DNA of 64,000 nucleotides from NCBI GenBank assembly GCA_020725865.1, contig DYEC01000022.1:53824-117823 (forward strand), in the 5' to 3' direction. Below, piece after piece: positions 9,225 through 18,801 of this stretch. How positions within the stretch are numbered: position 1 is the stretch's first letter; every line of letters begins with the position of its first letter. Source of the stretch: Anaerolinea sp. Lineage in GTDB: Bacteria > Chloroflexota > Anaerolineae > Anaerolineales > Anaerolineaceae. A model generated the notes under the pieces. The model saw only the letters and a program-made list of their open reading frames with translations. It was not told where the DNA came from and searched no databases. The position numbers and the translations under genes are program-made.

Positions 9225-9332
9225 ATTTTCTCTCTTAAGAAATTAAGTATGGGGATTTAGATTGCATGGTTATTTATATTGTACCAGCTTGCCATCTTAA
9301 GGTGAAGGCTATTTGGAAGGTGCAGCAGCTTT

Positions 9333-10565
9333 TCACTGCGTGAATATCCTAAAAAATGCTTCGAACATTCGTCTTAAAGAAGTCAGTTCACTGTAATTAT
9401 CAATTGTGAGTGAATAAATATAATACAGGATGCCAGATAGGACATGAGCGGCCAATGCAGCAACGATCACTCCATCCCCAAAAGCGATTCCGGGTTTTTC
9501 TAATTTTTTCTCGAGGAAAAACAGCAGGTTGACAATAAATAAGATAAAGAGGGTGATTTCGGCACTCCAATCAAAATTCCCGTGCGTAAATGCACCGCCG
9601 CTATTTTCGGCGAGGAAATAAGCGTAAAAAGCGCCAAAAAGGAAACTGAGCCAAGCAAGCACGACTTTGCTGTCTTTTGCGGCATCGCGTATGTAGATTC
9701 TGGTAACCAGCAGGGGAAATAAGATAGAAGAGATAAATTTTAGGATTAACTCATCCGAGTAATATGCTTTGACCCCAAGCGGATAGAAGATAATTCTTGA
9801 GCTGTTGTCCGTATAGTTGTAAAAGAATTGCCAGGCGAGCGTCAGTGCAGAGGGGATAAAAATGCCGGCAAGAATAAACCGCCAGTGCATAGTTTGTTTT
9901 TGTTTCCAGCATAGAAACAGATAAATTGCAAGCGCCGGCAACAAGCAGATAATAAAATTTGGTTTGACCAATGTGGCAAGAACGAGCAAAGTGGCGGTGA
10001 TGAGAGTTTCTTTGGCGGTCGGAAATGTACTCTGGAAGGCTTTGAGCGAGTAAAGGAAGCCGATCAGAGCGAATGGTTTGAGGAAGTTACTCGTTGCGTT
10101 GTGGTATACATTGATACCAATATATCCAAAGTAAATGTCACGATCAACAAACAGAAGAACAGGAATATGGGCTACTGTTAATGAAACCAATGTAAGTGCT
10201 AGAGACTTCAGTTCTGGGCGGTTTGAGGTATTTTGTAATCTCTTAAGAAATTCTTTGTATACAATCCATGCCAGCCAGATATAAGCCAACACAGAGACGA
10301 TTAATCCAGATTTGCGCGCATCCACAGCGATTATCTTCATCACCGCTACTTCCGCCAGCATATAGAGCGGGTGAGCGATAATGAATTTGGGCACCTGATT
10401 TAAATCTTCAACAAAAGTCTGGGCAAATTGGGCGTGGCTCTTAAATTCCTGCTTGCTATGCACATAGAGCTTGACATTCACAACCGGTAGATAAATTAGG
10501 ATAGCAAGGGCAATCAGAAGGATTCCATAGAATAGCCTTGTACTGGTCGGCTTTTGCTTTGCCAT
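9333..10565 (-). CDS. Multi-pass membrane protein of unknown function
   Basis: The 410-residue protein contains about ten hydrophobic helices spread over its whole length, with a first helix at residues 12-32 and an exposed loop of about 45 residues (KLYVHSKQEFKSHAQF onward) after it. This is reminiscent of GT-C-fold glycosyltransferases, but I see no diagnostic acidic motif in the first loop. The start ATG at 10565 has AAGGAG seven bases upstream. It stands alone, downstream of the secDF terminator. I do not recognise the family. Confidence 0.65.
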   Translation of the reverse strand: MAKQKPTSTRLFYGILLIALAILIYLPVVNVKLYVHSKQEFKSHAQFAQTFVEDLNQVPKFIIAHPLYMLAEVAVMKIIAVDARKSGLIVSVLAYIWLAWIVYKEFLKRLQNTSNRPELKSLALTLVSLTVAHIPVLLFVDRDIYFGYIGINVYHNATSNFLKPFALIGFLYSLKAFQSTFPTAKETLITATLLVLATLVKPNFIICLLPALAIYLFLCWKQKQTMHWRFILAGIFIPSALTLAWQFFYNYTDNSSRIIFYPLGVKAYYSDELILKFISSILFPLLVTRIYIRDAAKDSKVVLAWLSFLFGAFYAYFLAENSGGAFTHGNFDWSAEITLFILFIVNLLFFLEKKLEKPGIAFGDGVIVAALAAHVLSGILYYIYSLTIDNYSELTSLRRMFEAFFRIFTQ

Positions 10566-10643
10566 CCATCAACTCCTTATGGCAAATTATACCTTGTGTT
10601 AATTCGGTAGCTCCTGAAATTTTCAGTGAGAAACAAGTTGGGG

Positions 10644-10679
10644 AAAAATGAGGTCTGGTGATGTGCCCCAGACCTCATT
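10644..10679 (-). terminator. Rho-independent terminator of the secDF operon
   Basis: AATGAGGTCTGG (10647-10658) and CCAGACCTCATT (10668-10679) form a perfect 12-bp stem with a 9-base loop. On the minus strand it is followed by TTTTT, 19 bases after the secF stop. Confidence 0.92.
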
Positions 10680-10697
10680 AAGCCCGTTGGAATGAAA

Positions 10698-11621
10698 TTA
10701 TGCTTCACTTAATTTTTTACCCCGAAACCAGTTTCTCCATTCACCGCTTTCCCAAACGACGAGGAATGGCGCGGCAATGAAGATTGAGGAATAAGTACCC
10801 ATAAAGAGTCCGACCAGCAGGATAATTGCAAACTCCCGTAGAGTGACCCCTCCCAGTAAAGCTAGTGCTAGTAGCATAAATTCTGAGGTCATTAGCTGGG
10901 TATTAATAGAGCGCTGTAATGTTTGAACAATAGAGTGGTTTGCCAGCTTTTCAAAAGGCAGCTTGCGGTAGATGTTTGAATTCTCACGGATGCGGTCAAA
11001 AACCACGATTTTATCCTGTACAGAGAAGCCAATTACGGTCAAAAGTGCGGTCAGGAAAAGCGAATCAATCTGCCAGCCAAAGAAGTGTCCACCAATGGCA
11101 GAAATGCTCAAGACTACGAGGCCATCATGGAGCATGGCGATGATGGCGCATACACCATACCTGAAAGCGTGTGGAATGCCTCGAAATGCAAAGGTGATAT
11201 AAATGATCACGCCCAAGGCCGCTATAGCAATGGCGAGTCCACCCCGGCTGGTAACTTCCTGACCGATGGTTGGACCGACATTTTCAAATCGCCGGATCTC
11301 AACCGTTTCATTGAAACGGCTGTTCATGGAGTTAATTACCTCGCTGCGTTTTTCGTCATCCAGAAAAGCAGAGCGGATAATCAATATGTCTGAGCCGGTG
11401 GTTTGAACCTGGACATCTGTTACACCAATATCGTTGTACAGCTCGATGACGTTAGCAGGTTGAGGCGCGGTGCCGGAGGGGAAACGAACCTCAAGCAGAC
11501 TGCCACCTTTAAAGTCAATCGCTAGAGGAAGCCCCCAGATTGCAATGATGATCAATCCGGGCAAAATCAACAACAAAGAAATTGCAAAGAAGATATAGCG
11601 TTTTCCAAGAATATTCAGCAT
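10698..11621 (-). CDS. secF: Protein translocase subunit SecF
   Basis: The 307-residue protein has the SecF layout: an N-terminal helix (MLNILGKRYIFFAISLLL), the IDFKGGSLLEV motif, a periplasmic domain, and five C-terminal helices with the signature GFSVQDKIVVFDRIREN. With SecD it uses the proton motive force to aid preprotein release from SecYEG. An in-frame extension to TTG 11645 would overlap secD, but the ATG at 11621 with AGGA seven bases upstream gives the normal family N-terminus. It follows secD by 13 bases and is closed by a terminator. Confidence 0.93.
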   Translation of the reverse strand: MLNILGKRYIFFAISLLLILPGLIIIAIWGLPLAIDFKGGSLLEVRFPSGTAPQPANVIELYNDIGVTDVQVQTTGSDILIIRSAFLDDEKRSEVINSMNSRFNETVEIRRFENVGPTIGQEVTSRGGLAIAIAALGVIIYITFAFRGIPHAFRYGVCAIIAMLHDGLVVLSISAIGGHFFGWQIDSLFLTALLTVIGFSVQDKIVVFDRIRENSNIYRKLPFEKLANHSIVQTLQRSINTQLMTSEFMLLALALLGGVTLREFAIILLVGLFMGTYSSIFIAAPFLVVWESGEWRNWFRGKKLSEA

Positions 11622-11634
11622 AGCATTATCCTGT

Positions 11635-13029
11635 TTATGCGCCAAACCATTGTTGATGTTTGGCAGGATTCAAAAAGTCGAGCACCACATTCAGAAAAGT
11701 TCTGGTGATGACAATTGCACTGAACAAACTAACGGCCACACCCAGCGCGAGGGTCACCGCAAAGCCCTTGACGATGCTGGCACCGTAAGCCGATCCAAAC
11801 CAGAACAGGATTGTGCTGGTGATCAGTGTGGCGATATTTGAGTCCCGAATAGATGGCCAGGCGCGTTTCCATCCCAAGTCCACTGCCTGACGCAATGTCC
11901 TCCCGCTTCGCAATTCCTCTTTGAGCCGTTCAAAGATCAGGATATTGGCATCCAGCGCACCACCGGTGCTTAACAAGAAGCCGGCGATGCCGGGCAAGGT
12001 CAATGTCACCGGGATCAATTTGAATAACGCCAGGGTAATTAAGGCGTAATTGATGATAGCCAGGATAGCAATCCCGCCTGGTAGACGATAGTAGATAATC
12101 ATAAATAGCGTTACCAGTGCAAAACCAATCAATCCGGCGATCAAACTTTTATTCAGAGAGTCCTCACCAAGTGTCGGACCAATCACCCGGCTCTCAACTA
12201 CTTTCAAAGGGATAGGCAGTGAGCCATAGCGCAATTGAACGGCAAGTGCGTTCGCAGTATCTACGGTGAAATTTCCTTCAATGATGCCACTTCCTTCAGT
12301 AATTGCACTGCGGATAACGGGAACAGAGATGATTTTCTTATCCAGAACAATTGCCAGATACTTGCCAACATTTTGGGATGTGAAATCAGCAAAAATTTTC
12401 TGTCCATCTGGTTTAAGCTCAAATTGAACCACAGGCTTTCCGAGTTGATCGGTTGTAACAGACACTGATTTCAACTGATCACCGGTCATGATGGTTGTCC
12501 ACACTTTATCTTCCGTACCCGGCGCAGTTTGAGTCTGTGCAGTTTCAGCGGTTGCTTGAGTTGTTGGTACCTCTGTAGGTTCAGTAGAAGTTTGCGATTG
12601 TCCCAAGGTGGTCTTGATCACTGTACCTTCTGGTAGAGGGGTGTCACCCATGTCAACGAATTCGAGTTGTCCGGTTTCTTTTAGCACATTGGTCACTTCC
12701 TCAGTGTTTGTCAGACCGGGGAATTCCCCCACAATACGACGGCTTCCTGCTACCTGGAATACGACTTCCTTGACACCCAATCCGTTGCTACGATTTTCTA
12801 CAATTCTTCTAGCGTCATCGAGTGCCTGTGCGTCAACCGGCACGTCGGCAGGCAAGTCGGCTTCCAGCAGGACTTGCATGCCACCTTTTAAGTCTAGTCC
12901 TAGCACAGTATCCAGACTGCGTTCAAAATTACCGATCTTGATGCCTGGATTGTTTGGCAAATCAATCCAGATGGCAATACCAAGTAAGATCAGAATAAGA
13001 ACCAGATTGATATAGTAACGTTGCCTCAT
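11635..13029 (-). CDS. secD: Protein translocase subunit SecD
   Basis: The 464-residue protein has an N-terminal helix, the [13 protein letters not shown] motif, the P1 head/base periplasmic region ([23 protein letters not shown]), and the C-terminal six-helix block with [28 protein letters not shown] low-complexity Thr/Gln/Glu-rich insertion near residues 140-170 lies between the first half and the head domain. Start ATG 13029 has GGAGG ten bases upstream. It forms a two-gene operon with secF, with secD first as usual. Sequence shows no defects. Confidence 0.93.
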   Translation of the reverse strand: MRQRYYINLVLILILLGIAIWIDLPNNPGIKIGNFERSLDTVLGLDLKGGMQVLLEADLPADVPVDAQALDDARRIVENRSNGLGVKEVVFQVAGSRRIVGEFPGLTNTEEVTNVLKETGQLEFVDMGDTPLPEGTVIKTTLGQSQTSTEPTEVPTTQATAETAQTQTAPGTEDKVWTTIMTGDQLKSVSVTTDQLGKPVVQFELKPDGQKIFADFTSQNVGKYLAIVLDKKIISVPVIRSAITEGSGIIEGNFTVDTANALAVQLRYGSLPIPLKVVESRVIGPTLGEDSLNKSLIAGLIGFALVTLFMIIYYRLPGGIAILAIINYALITLALFKLIPVTLTLPGIAGFLLSTGGALDANILIFERLKEELRSGRTLRQAVDLGWKRAWPSIRDSNIATLITSTILFWFGSAYGASIVKGFAVTLALGVAVSLFSAIVITRTFLNVVLDFLNPAKHQQWFGA

Positions 13030-13092
13030 GCAGATTTCGCCTCCGATTCAAGCAAATGCCAGCCACAGGCCGGCGATGCAAGCATTATACTC

Positions 13093-14160
13093 CTATAAAT
13101 TATTTTTGTGTATCAGTAAACTGATTTGTTCAGGAGCGCCAAGCACAACAATGTCATCATTCTCATGGATAAGCATTTCCCCCGATGGGTGAAACTGTTT
13201 TTGTCCTACACGATTGATCAGCACGATGCTGATCTGGTACTGGTTTTCTATCTCCTCTACCGATTTTCCACTCAATCGTGATTTCATAGGTATCTTAATA
13301 CGTGCCAGACTGTGCGGTTGTCCATCAATGGTCAAGGGTGGTGTAATGTCAATATTTGCTGCGCTGGCGGCAAAAACCGGTGCAGCCATACCAGTTGCGC
13401 TCAAGGCAGTAAAACCGAATTGTTTTTGCAGGGACTGAGCAAATTCATCATCAAATATGCGCAGAATCACCCGAATATTTGGATTCATGGTGCGTGCTTT
13501 GAGTGCAATTTGAAGATTCAGGTTGTCATTTTGTGTACACAGGATAATTGAGCGTGCTCTCTGAATTCCAGCCGCTTTCAAAATAAGTTCACGACTGGCG
13601 TCGTCCTGGATGACAGGAATGCCCAGTGATTTGATGGATTCAATGAGATCAACCTTGCTGGTTTCATCATTGGGGTGCAAATCAATGACGACGACATCTT
13701 GGGTCATCTCATGCAATTTGCTCGTGACGCGATATCCCAGATGTCCCAAGCCAACCAAAATAACATGGTTTTTGAGGGTAGATGCAATAGCCATTTCCCA
13801 TTCCTTCCCTCTGGCACGCCGGTTAAACAGCAAGACACCAAAATCCGCCAGACCTTGTGCCAGTATACCAATTCCTATGACAGGCATAAGAAAATTAAAA
13901 ATCTGGAGATACCACTCAGCAGGAAAATCCCGGTTGGACTGCAAGAAGGTAAGTGTTAGGACATGGTAAATTCCTTCAAGGGGGCTTAAGAGGGGATCAG
14001 GGGTGGTTTTGGATAGTTCAAAGTATAACCAGCCTGCGCCAATGATTGCGATAATAAAAAATAACAAAGGTTGGTGAAACCTTTTTAGCAGTAACAATGA
14101 GTCACGCAGGTTTGCGCGCCATATGCGGTGGGCTTGTCGAATTTTCTGTTGCTTATCCAA
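13093..14160 (-). CDS. TrkA-N/TrkA-C protein with channel-like membrane segment but no K+ selectivity filter
   Basis: The 355-residue protein has two hydrophobic helices (about 32-50 and 85-108) flanking a pore-like loop, then a Rossmann RCK/TrkA-N domain (VILVGLGHLGYRV near residue 130) and a TrkA-C domain (RLSGKSVEEIENQ; NDDIVVLGAP). The layout is that of 2TM-RCK potassium channels, but the loop reads TLTFLQSNRDF where TTVGYGD is expected, so potassium selectivity is doubtful. The start is TTG 14160, overlapping the upstream phosphatase stop by 8 bases, and no other in-frame start restores the N-terminus. The two genes are probably translationally coupled. Confidence 0.75.
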   Translation of the reverse strand: MDKQQKIRQAHRIWRANLRDSLLLLKRFHQPLLFFIIAIIGAGWLYFELSKTTPDPLLSPLEGIYHVLTLTFLQSNRDFPAEWYLQIFNFLMPVIGIGILAQGLADFGVLLFNRRARGKEWEMAIASTLKNHVILVGLGHLGYRVTSKLHEMTQDVVVIDLHPNDETSKVDLIESIKSLGIPVIQDDASRELILKAAGIQRARSIILCTQNDNLNLQIALKARTMNPNIRVILRIFDDEFAQSLQKQFGFTALSATGMAAPVFAASAANIDITPPLTIDGQPHSLARIKIPMKSRLSGKSVEEIENQYQISIVLINRVGQKQFHPSGEMLIHENDDIVVLGAPEQISLLIHKNNL

Positions 14161-14878
14161 GAGAGGTATCTGAAAGAATGACGGGCAATTTTACAACCAT
14201 GCGTCGGATGCGGCCGGTCTCGTGGGCGAGCACGCGTAAGACCACCAGACTCATATCATCGTTCGGTCTTCCTTGATCCAGACGGATTGCTTCCTGCATG
14301 ATGGTGTCTGCGAGCTCTTGCGCAGTCGGCTCTTGCTCTTCTAACATTGCTTCAAGCAATGTACAGATGTCAAATGAGAGACCATACGGACTACCTGCCC
14401 TGACCAGTCCATCTGTGAACATAATAACGGTCGTATCTGGCTCGAGGGGAAATTCCAGGATGTCGGGGCGAATGTTCCGAGAAGTGCCGATAGGGATACT
14501 GTTGCTGTCAACGCGCTCGGTTTTTTCTCTTTGAACAATATAGATTGGTGTAGGGTTGTTACGAGTAATAACGATTGTGCCAGTCTGTAAATCTACTGAC
14601 AATATGTTTAAGAAAGCAGATGCAGCGCCATCTTTTTCTGTATACAGGTGATCGGAGGCGGCGCGAGCAGCAGCACCATCACGAACCCCATCTGCCAGGA
14701 GATCAATGACACGATGAACTACCATGCTCGAGATGGCTTTTGCTTTTCTGCCTGAGGAGCGACCATCGCATAGGACAACGGAGACACCGCCGCCGGGTCT
14801 TTCAATAACTTCAAGCGTGTCACCGCTTTCAGGTGAGTCAAATTTATTTGTTTTCAATACAGCAATTTCAATTTCCAT
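14153..14878 (-). CDS. SpoIIE-type PP2C protein phosphatase
   Basis: The 241-residue protein consists of a single SpoIIE/PP2C-like domain: VVLCDGRSSGRKAK near residue 33 supplies the first metal aspartate, VIMFTDGLVRAG near 150 the second, and NDDMSLVVL near 205 the third. Such phosphatases act on anti-sigma-factor antagonists or other Ser/Thr-phosphorylated proteins. There is no sensor domain and no membrane segment. It is followed, with an 8-base overlap, by the channel-like TrkA-N protein, so that protein or a shared signal is a candidate partner; this is inference. Confidence 0.82.
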   Translation of the reverse strand: MEIEIAVLKTNKFDSPESGDTLEVIERPGGGVSVVLCDGRSSGRKAKAISSMVVHRVIDLLADGVRDGAAARAASDHLYTEKDGAASAFLNILSVDLQTGTIVITRNNPTPIYIVQREKTERVDSNSIPIGTSRNIRPDILEFPLEPDTTVIMFTDGLVRAGSPYGLSFDICTLLEAMLEEQEPTAQELADTIMQEAIRLDQGRPNDDMSLVVLRVLAHETGRIRRMVVKLPVILSDTSLG

Positions 14879-14938
14879 ATTTTTGATTTTACATCAAAAG
14901 TGTTTAAAATGAGCAGCCTTCCTTTATACAATTTTGAG

Positions 14939-15601
14939 CTAGTCATTTCTGGAGGCAGTCACGATAAGCAGACGGCCACCAGGGAGTTCAATGAAATTTA
15001 TATGGACTTCAAACCCGTTTTGTTCAAAAGGCTTCAAATACTGCTTTAGTGCTGTTTCAGGTAGTGGGGTTTGTCCGGTTATGTTGAATAGCCATTTAAT
15101 CAACAAATGAGCAGGTGTTTTACCTGAGGGCAAAACAGAGAGCAATATGACCAGCTTTCCATCTGTCTTAAGTGTACGGGAGATTTCTCCAGCAGTTTGG
15201 GGGTCGAAGATGTATTCGCTCGGAAATGTTGCTACAATTGTATTAAAAGTTTGAAGCGAGAAGGGTAATGCCTGTGCGCGTGCTCTCGCCAACTTTCCGT
15301 AAAATACTTTTTTGTGATGTTGAAGCTTTTGATGTGCCAGAGACCCCATTTGCGGGCTGGCGTCTATCCCAAAGGTATGCGGGTTTTTACCCAAGAGTTT
15401 TTTCTGCAAATGCCCTGGTCCATGACCGAGTTCAAGAATGTAATTGCCTTGCAGAAATGGAATAACCTGATAAATCCAGAGCTTCCAGTTCCCTAGAGAG
15501 ACGACCCAAGCAACAAAATCATACATCCAGGCGAGCTGATGGTATAGCAGATGAAAGAACCAGTGGAGGAAACGACTTAAGATTCGGAAAGATAAATTCA
15601 T
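14939..15601 (-). CDS. Class I SAM-dependent methyltransferase
   Basis: The 220-residue protein begins with an amphipathic, aromatic-rich region (about residues 1-45, FLHWFFHLLYHQLAWMYD) that could associate with the membrane. Then follow motif I, ILELGHGPGHLQKKLL, and a post-I GIDASPQM segment, typical of Methyltransf_11 enzymes. A candidate role is methylation of a lipid or quinone-like small molecule, but nothing fixes the substrate. It stands alone, divergent from rpmF. Confidence 0.78.
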   Translation of the reverse strand: MNLSFRILSRFLHWFFHLLYHQLAWMYDFVAWVVSLGNWKLWIYQVIPFLQGNYILELGHGPGHLQKKLLGKNPHTFGIDASPQMGSLAHQKLQHHKKVFYGKLARARAQALPFSLQTFNTIVATFPSEYIFDPQTAGEISRTLKTDGKLVILLSVLPSGKTPAHLLIKWLFNITGQTPLPETALKQYLKPFEQNGFEVHINFIELPGGRLLIVTASRND

Positions 15602-15705
15602 GATTTTTTCGAAAATTCGTCCTTGCGTTTTTCTAGGTGGATAAGTATAATTGCTCCGCTTGATTCAGGTTTAGGAAATTTTATTTTGCGAGTTGGAGAT
15701 AAACG

Positions 15706-15900
15706 ATGGTACCGCAGCCGAAACGTAAACATTCAAAAGGTCGCCGCGACCGCCGCAGGGCACATGACGCGTTGATTGTGGAAAGTCTGGTTCAGTGTAG
15801 CAATTGTGGCGAAATGAGACGCCCGCATTCTGTGTGTCCGAGTTGTGGTCATTATCAGGGGCGTGAGATCATCAGCTCTGAAGAAAAACAGAAAAAATAA
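15706..15900 (+). CDS. rpmF: 50S ribosomal protein L32
   Basis: The 64-residue protein begins MVPQPKRKHSKGRRDRRRAH and carries a zinc ribbon CSNCGEMRRPHSVCPSCGHY, the canonical L32 arrangement of two CxxC knuckles. GGAG lies seven bases before ATG 15706. It is monocistronic, bounded by an imperfect terminator, and is not beside plsX or the DUF177 gene with which it is often found. Confidence 0.95.
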   Translation: MVPQPKRKHSKGRRDRRRAHDALIVESLVQCSNCGEMRRPHSVCPSCGHYQGREIISSEEKQKK

Positions 15901-15913
15901 AGGCAAATAGAGC

Positions 15914-15945
15914 AAAAGGCTTGTCATGCACAAGTCTTTTGTTTT
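15914..15945 (+). terminator. Probable terminator after rpmF
   Basis: AAAAGGCTTGT and ACAAGTCTTTT pair with one G-T wobble around a five-base loop, followed by GTTTT, starting 14 bases after the rpmF stop. The A/T-rich ends may also serve the convergent minus-strand gene. Confidence 0.65.
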
Positions 15946-15957
15946 AAACAAATTGTT

Positions 15958-16167
15958 TCACAAAGCTCGCGCTAACATCAGACCAAAGATGGCAATAACT
16001 ATACCCAGATGAAGAAACAAGTCGCTATTTGATAGCCAACCAGGCACAAACAGACGAACGAGAAAATTGATAATAACCAAAACGATTCCCAGAAGGGGGA
16101 GTAGACCTTTGCGGGCGGCGAAATATTCTGATGCATTGTCAAGTAATTTTGATAGAAATCGAATCAT
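15958..16167 (-). CDS. Small membrane protein of unknown function
   Basis: The 69-residue protein (MIRFLSKLLDNASEYF then two hydrophobic helices, about 23-42 and 47-66) looks like a two-pass inner-membrane protein. The ATG at 16167 is preferred over in-frame GTG 16176 and TTG 16179. It follows hflX by 16 bases and is probably cotranscribed with it. I do not recognise a family; a small membrane modulator is possible but unsupported. Confidence 0.55.
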   Translation of the reverse strand: MIRFLSKLLDNASEYFAARKGLLPLLGIVLVIINFLVRLFVPGWLSNSDLFLHLGIVIAIFGLMLARAL

Positions 16168-16183
16168 GTTTTTCACCAATTGA

Positions 16184-17515
16184 TTATTGCTTTTTGTTGT
16201 GAGTAAAGAAAGGTCGAAACCGGGTGAGCAGGCGACCAGGAATCTGTCCTTGAATCGTTACACCACCGCGGCCATGCTCGACCTGTTCTACCTGCCCCTG
16301 TTCGTGGAATAAAGAGATAAATCGTCCCTGTTGATAGGGGATGTGAACTCGGACTGGCAATAGTACCTCAAACAAACGTTCCTCGACCATCGCCAGCAAA
16401 TTAGACAACCCAATCCGTTTTTGGGCAGAGATTGTGACGGCATTAGGAATTTCTTCAAGCAAGGAACCTAACTCATCAGCATCTGTTAGCAGATCAATTT
16501 TATTAAATGCGGTGATCACTGGGATGTGATCGGCATTGATTTCAATCAAGGTTTGTTGCACAGCTCTCCATTGAGCCAGAGCGTTTGGATGCGAGCTGTC
16601 CACAACATGAATAAGCAGGTCTGCCTCGGTGATTTCCTCCAGTGTCGCCCGGAATGCTGCGACTAGCTGTGTGGGAAGCTTCTGGATAAAGCCCACAGTG
16701 TCTGTGAATAACACGCGGTGACCTTGAGGAAGCTCTACACGCCGGGTAACCGGATCCAATGTGGCAAAAAGTTGATTGGCAACGTAGACTCCTGCATTAG
16801 AGAGGCTGTTTAATAAAGTTGATTTTCCGGCATTCGTGTAGCCAACAAGTGAAATTACGGGGATTTCTGAGCGTCGTCTTTGTGCCCGGTAACGCATGCG
16901 GTGTGCTCGAACTTTTTCTAGCTCGGCTTTAAGCACAGCGATGCGGCGGCGTATTTCCCGGCGGTCGACTTCGAGTTGAGTTTCCCCAGGACCTCTCAGA
17001 CCCACGCCTCCCGCTCTACCGGCGCGTCCACCACCTCCGCCCGTTTGACGCGCGAGATGCGTCCATGCACGCGTTAAGCGGGGTAGGCGGTATTCATATT
17101 GAGCCAACTCCACCTGCAAGATGCCCTCGCGAGTGCTGGCGTGTTGAGCAAATATATCCAGGATTAATGTGGTGCGGTCAATCACTTGAACATGATTACC
17201 AAAACGTTCTTCCAGTTCGCGCAAGTGGCGCGGCGACAGCTCATTATCAAAGATAACCACATCAGCCAGCGTTTCTTCTACAAGCGCTTTAATCTCTTCA
17301 ACCTTGCCGCTGCCAACATAGGTTTCTGGATGAGGGTGCTCTAAGCGCTGGCTGGTCTCTCCAACGACCTCAAGACCGGCCGTATCCGCTAACCGGGATA
17401 GTTCTTCCAGCGAGTCCTCAAGAGATAAAAGTGCTTCTTGACCGTGTATTTCAACACCCACCAGAAAAGCTCTTTGTTTCGGTAGCGTGGTTGGTTCTGC
17501 AATTTTTTTAGACAT
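16184..17515 (-). CDS. hflX: Ribosome-associated GTPase HflX
   Basis: The 443-residue protein has an N-terminal nucleotide-binding HflX domain (ETYVGSGKVEEIKALV), a glycine-rich linker (RQTGGGGGRAGRAGGVGLRGPGE is cut here by length), and a GTPase domain with VGYTNAGKSTLLN (G1), DTVGFIQKLP (G3) and TAFNKIDLL (G4). HflX splits stalled ribosomes after stress. The longest reading frame extends to 17638 through the histidine kinase gene, but ATG 17515 yields the normal N-terminus and leaves a 14-base gap after the kinase stop, so it is preferred. The small membrane gene follows. Confidence 0.93.
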   Translation of the reverse strand: MSKKIAEPTTLPKQRAFLVGVEIHGQEALLSLEDSLEELSRLADTAGLEVVGETSQRLEHPHPETYVGSGKVEEIKALVEETLADVVIFDNELSPRHLRELEERFGNHVQVIDRTTLILDIFAQHASTREGILQVELAQYEYRLPRLTRAWTHLARQTGGGGGRAGRAGGVGLRGPGETQLEVDRREIRRRIAVLKAELEKVRAHRMRYRAQRRRSEIPVISLVGYTNAGKSTLLNSLSNAGVYVANQLFATLDPVTRRVELPQGHRVLFTDTVGFIQKLPTQLVAAFRATLEEITEADLLIHVVDSSHPNALAQWRAVQQTLIEINADHIPVITAFNKIDLLTDADELGSLLEEIPNAVTISAQKRIGLSNLLAMVEERLFEVLLPVRVHIPYQQGRFISLFHEQGQVEQVEHGRGGVTIQGQIPGRLLTRFRPFFTHNKKQ

Positions 17516-17529
17516 AAGGATTTTCAGGT

Positions 17530-18762
17530 TTACTGTGCGGGTTGTCTCTTGCTGAGTGTTTCGTAAAGCCGGGCAAGTTTTTGATCGGGGGTTTCTGCCT
17601 GGATAGGAAGCAAAATATGAAATGTTGAACCCGGACACCGAATTTCATCATAACCGGGCGATTCAACCCAAATTGCGCCACCATGCGTTTCAATAATGCC
17701 CTTCGCGATATGCAATCCCAAGCCCGGTCCACCGCCCTTGAATTTTGTTTTGCCGCTGGAATGTAGGGCGCTGTTTCCCACCCGCCCAAATTTTTCAAAG
17801 ATCAGAGTTTGATCTTCAGGATCAATGCCAATTCCAGTGTCGCTGACAGTAACTTCAATAAAGCCCGATAATTTTCTCCCGTTAATTTGGATCTTGCCCC
17901 CATCAGGGGTGAACTTAATTGCATTGCTTAAGATGTTGCGGAACACCTGCATAATTCTTTCTGGATCAACAAAGATGACCTCATTGTATCCTGGAAAGGC
18001 AATGATTTCCAGAGAAAGCTTCCTTTCTTGCAAGGTGCTTTCCAGCTCCGAGATTAGAATGGTTAACAGCTGGTTTAGCCATACAGGCTGATAATGAAGT
18101 TTGAGAAGGTTATTATCAATCATTGACACGTCAATCATGTCATTAATGATTGACTGAAGCCGCCCAACGCCATTTTGTATCCCTTCTAACAGGATGGTTA
18201 CGTTGGAATTGTTCTGTTCCTGCCTGATATTTTCACCAAGCATAGACGTATAGCCTTCGATCAAGGTCAGGGGAGTTCTCAATTCATGCGCAGCGATGGC
18301 GATAAAATCTGACTTGCTACGGTCAAGGCGCTCGGCAACTTGTTGAGCCTGATTAAGCTGTTGTGATACATAAGAAACCCTGGCTTGAATTTCAAATTGA
18401 GCGGCTTTTTCATAGGCATGGGAGAAGCATGGTAAGAGTGCTCTCAATAGTCGCATGGCTTGAACTTCATCCAGTGTTTCCTGACACACGGTAAGGGTTA
18501 CCTCGAAAAACTCGTTCACAAGCTGTGTCAGGATACTGCTTGGGCTTTCCAAATCAGTTTGGGTAAGAGATGAAGCCCACCCGGATAAAACCGAATCTAG
18601 CCATGAAGGATCACCAGTCTCAATGGCTTGAAACATTAGATTATAGAAATTTTCAATCTGTCCGAGCAGGTCTTCCCTTGTGCTGACACCCTTTGCTAGC
18701 GTTTGCACAGCACGGTTGATCCAGATTGGGCGAATGATTTCAAGCAGTTTGAGTTCACTCAT
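17530..18762 (-). CDS. Soluble sensor histidine kinase
   Basis: The 410-residue protein has an uncharacterised helical N-terminal sensor region (about 1-140), a HisKA segment with the phospho-acceptor H159 in AIAAHELRTPLTLIEGY, and a HATPase_c domain (NILSNAIKFTPDGG, DTGIGIDPED, GGPGLGLHIAKGI). No membrane helix is visible, so it should sense an intracellular cue. No response regulator is adjacent, so its partner is elsewhere (orphan kinase). It sits between the M28 peptidase gene and hflX on the same strand with short gaps, so cotranscription is likely. Confidence 0.88.
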   Translation of the reverse strand: MSELKLLEIIRPIWINRAVQTLAKGVSTREDLLGQIENFYNLMFQAIETGDPSWLDSVLSGWASSLTQTDLESPSSILTQLVNEFFEVTLTVCQETLDEVQAMRLLRALLPCFSHAYEKAAQFEIQARVSYVSQQLNQAQQVAERLDRSKSDFIAIAAHELRTPLTLIEGYTSMLGENIRQEQNNSNVTILLEGIQNGVGRLQSIINDMIDVSMIDNNLLKLHYQPVWLNQLLTILISELESTLQERKLSLEIIAFPGYNEVIFVDPERIMQVFRNILSNAIKFTPDGGKIQINGRKLSGFIEVTVSDTGIGIDPEDQTLIFEKFGRVGNSALHSSGKTKFKGGGPGLGLHIAKGIIETHGGAIWVESPGYDEIRCPGSTFHILLPIQAETPDQKLARLYETLSKRQPAQ

Positions 18763-18801
18763 ACACTTATAGTTTACGTCAGGTTTGTTTCTTTGCCAAT
18801 T

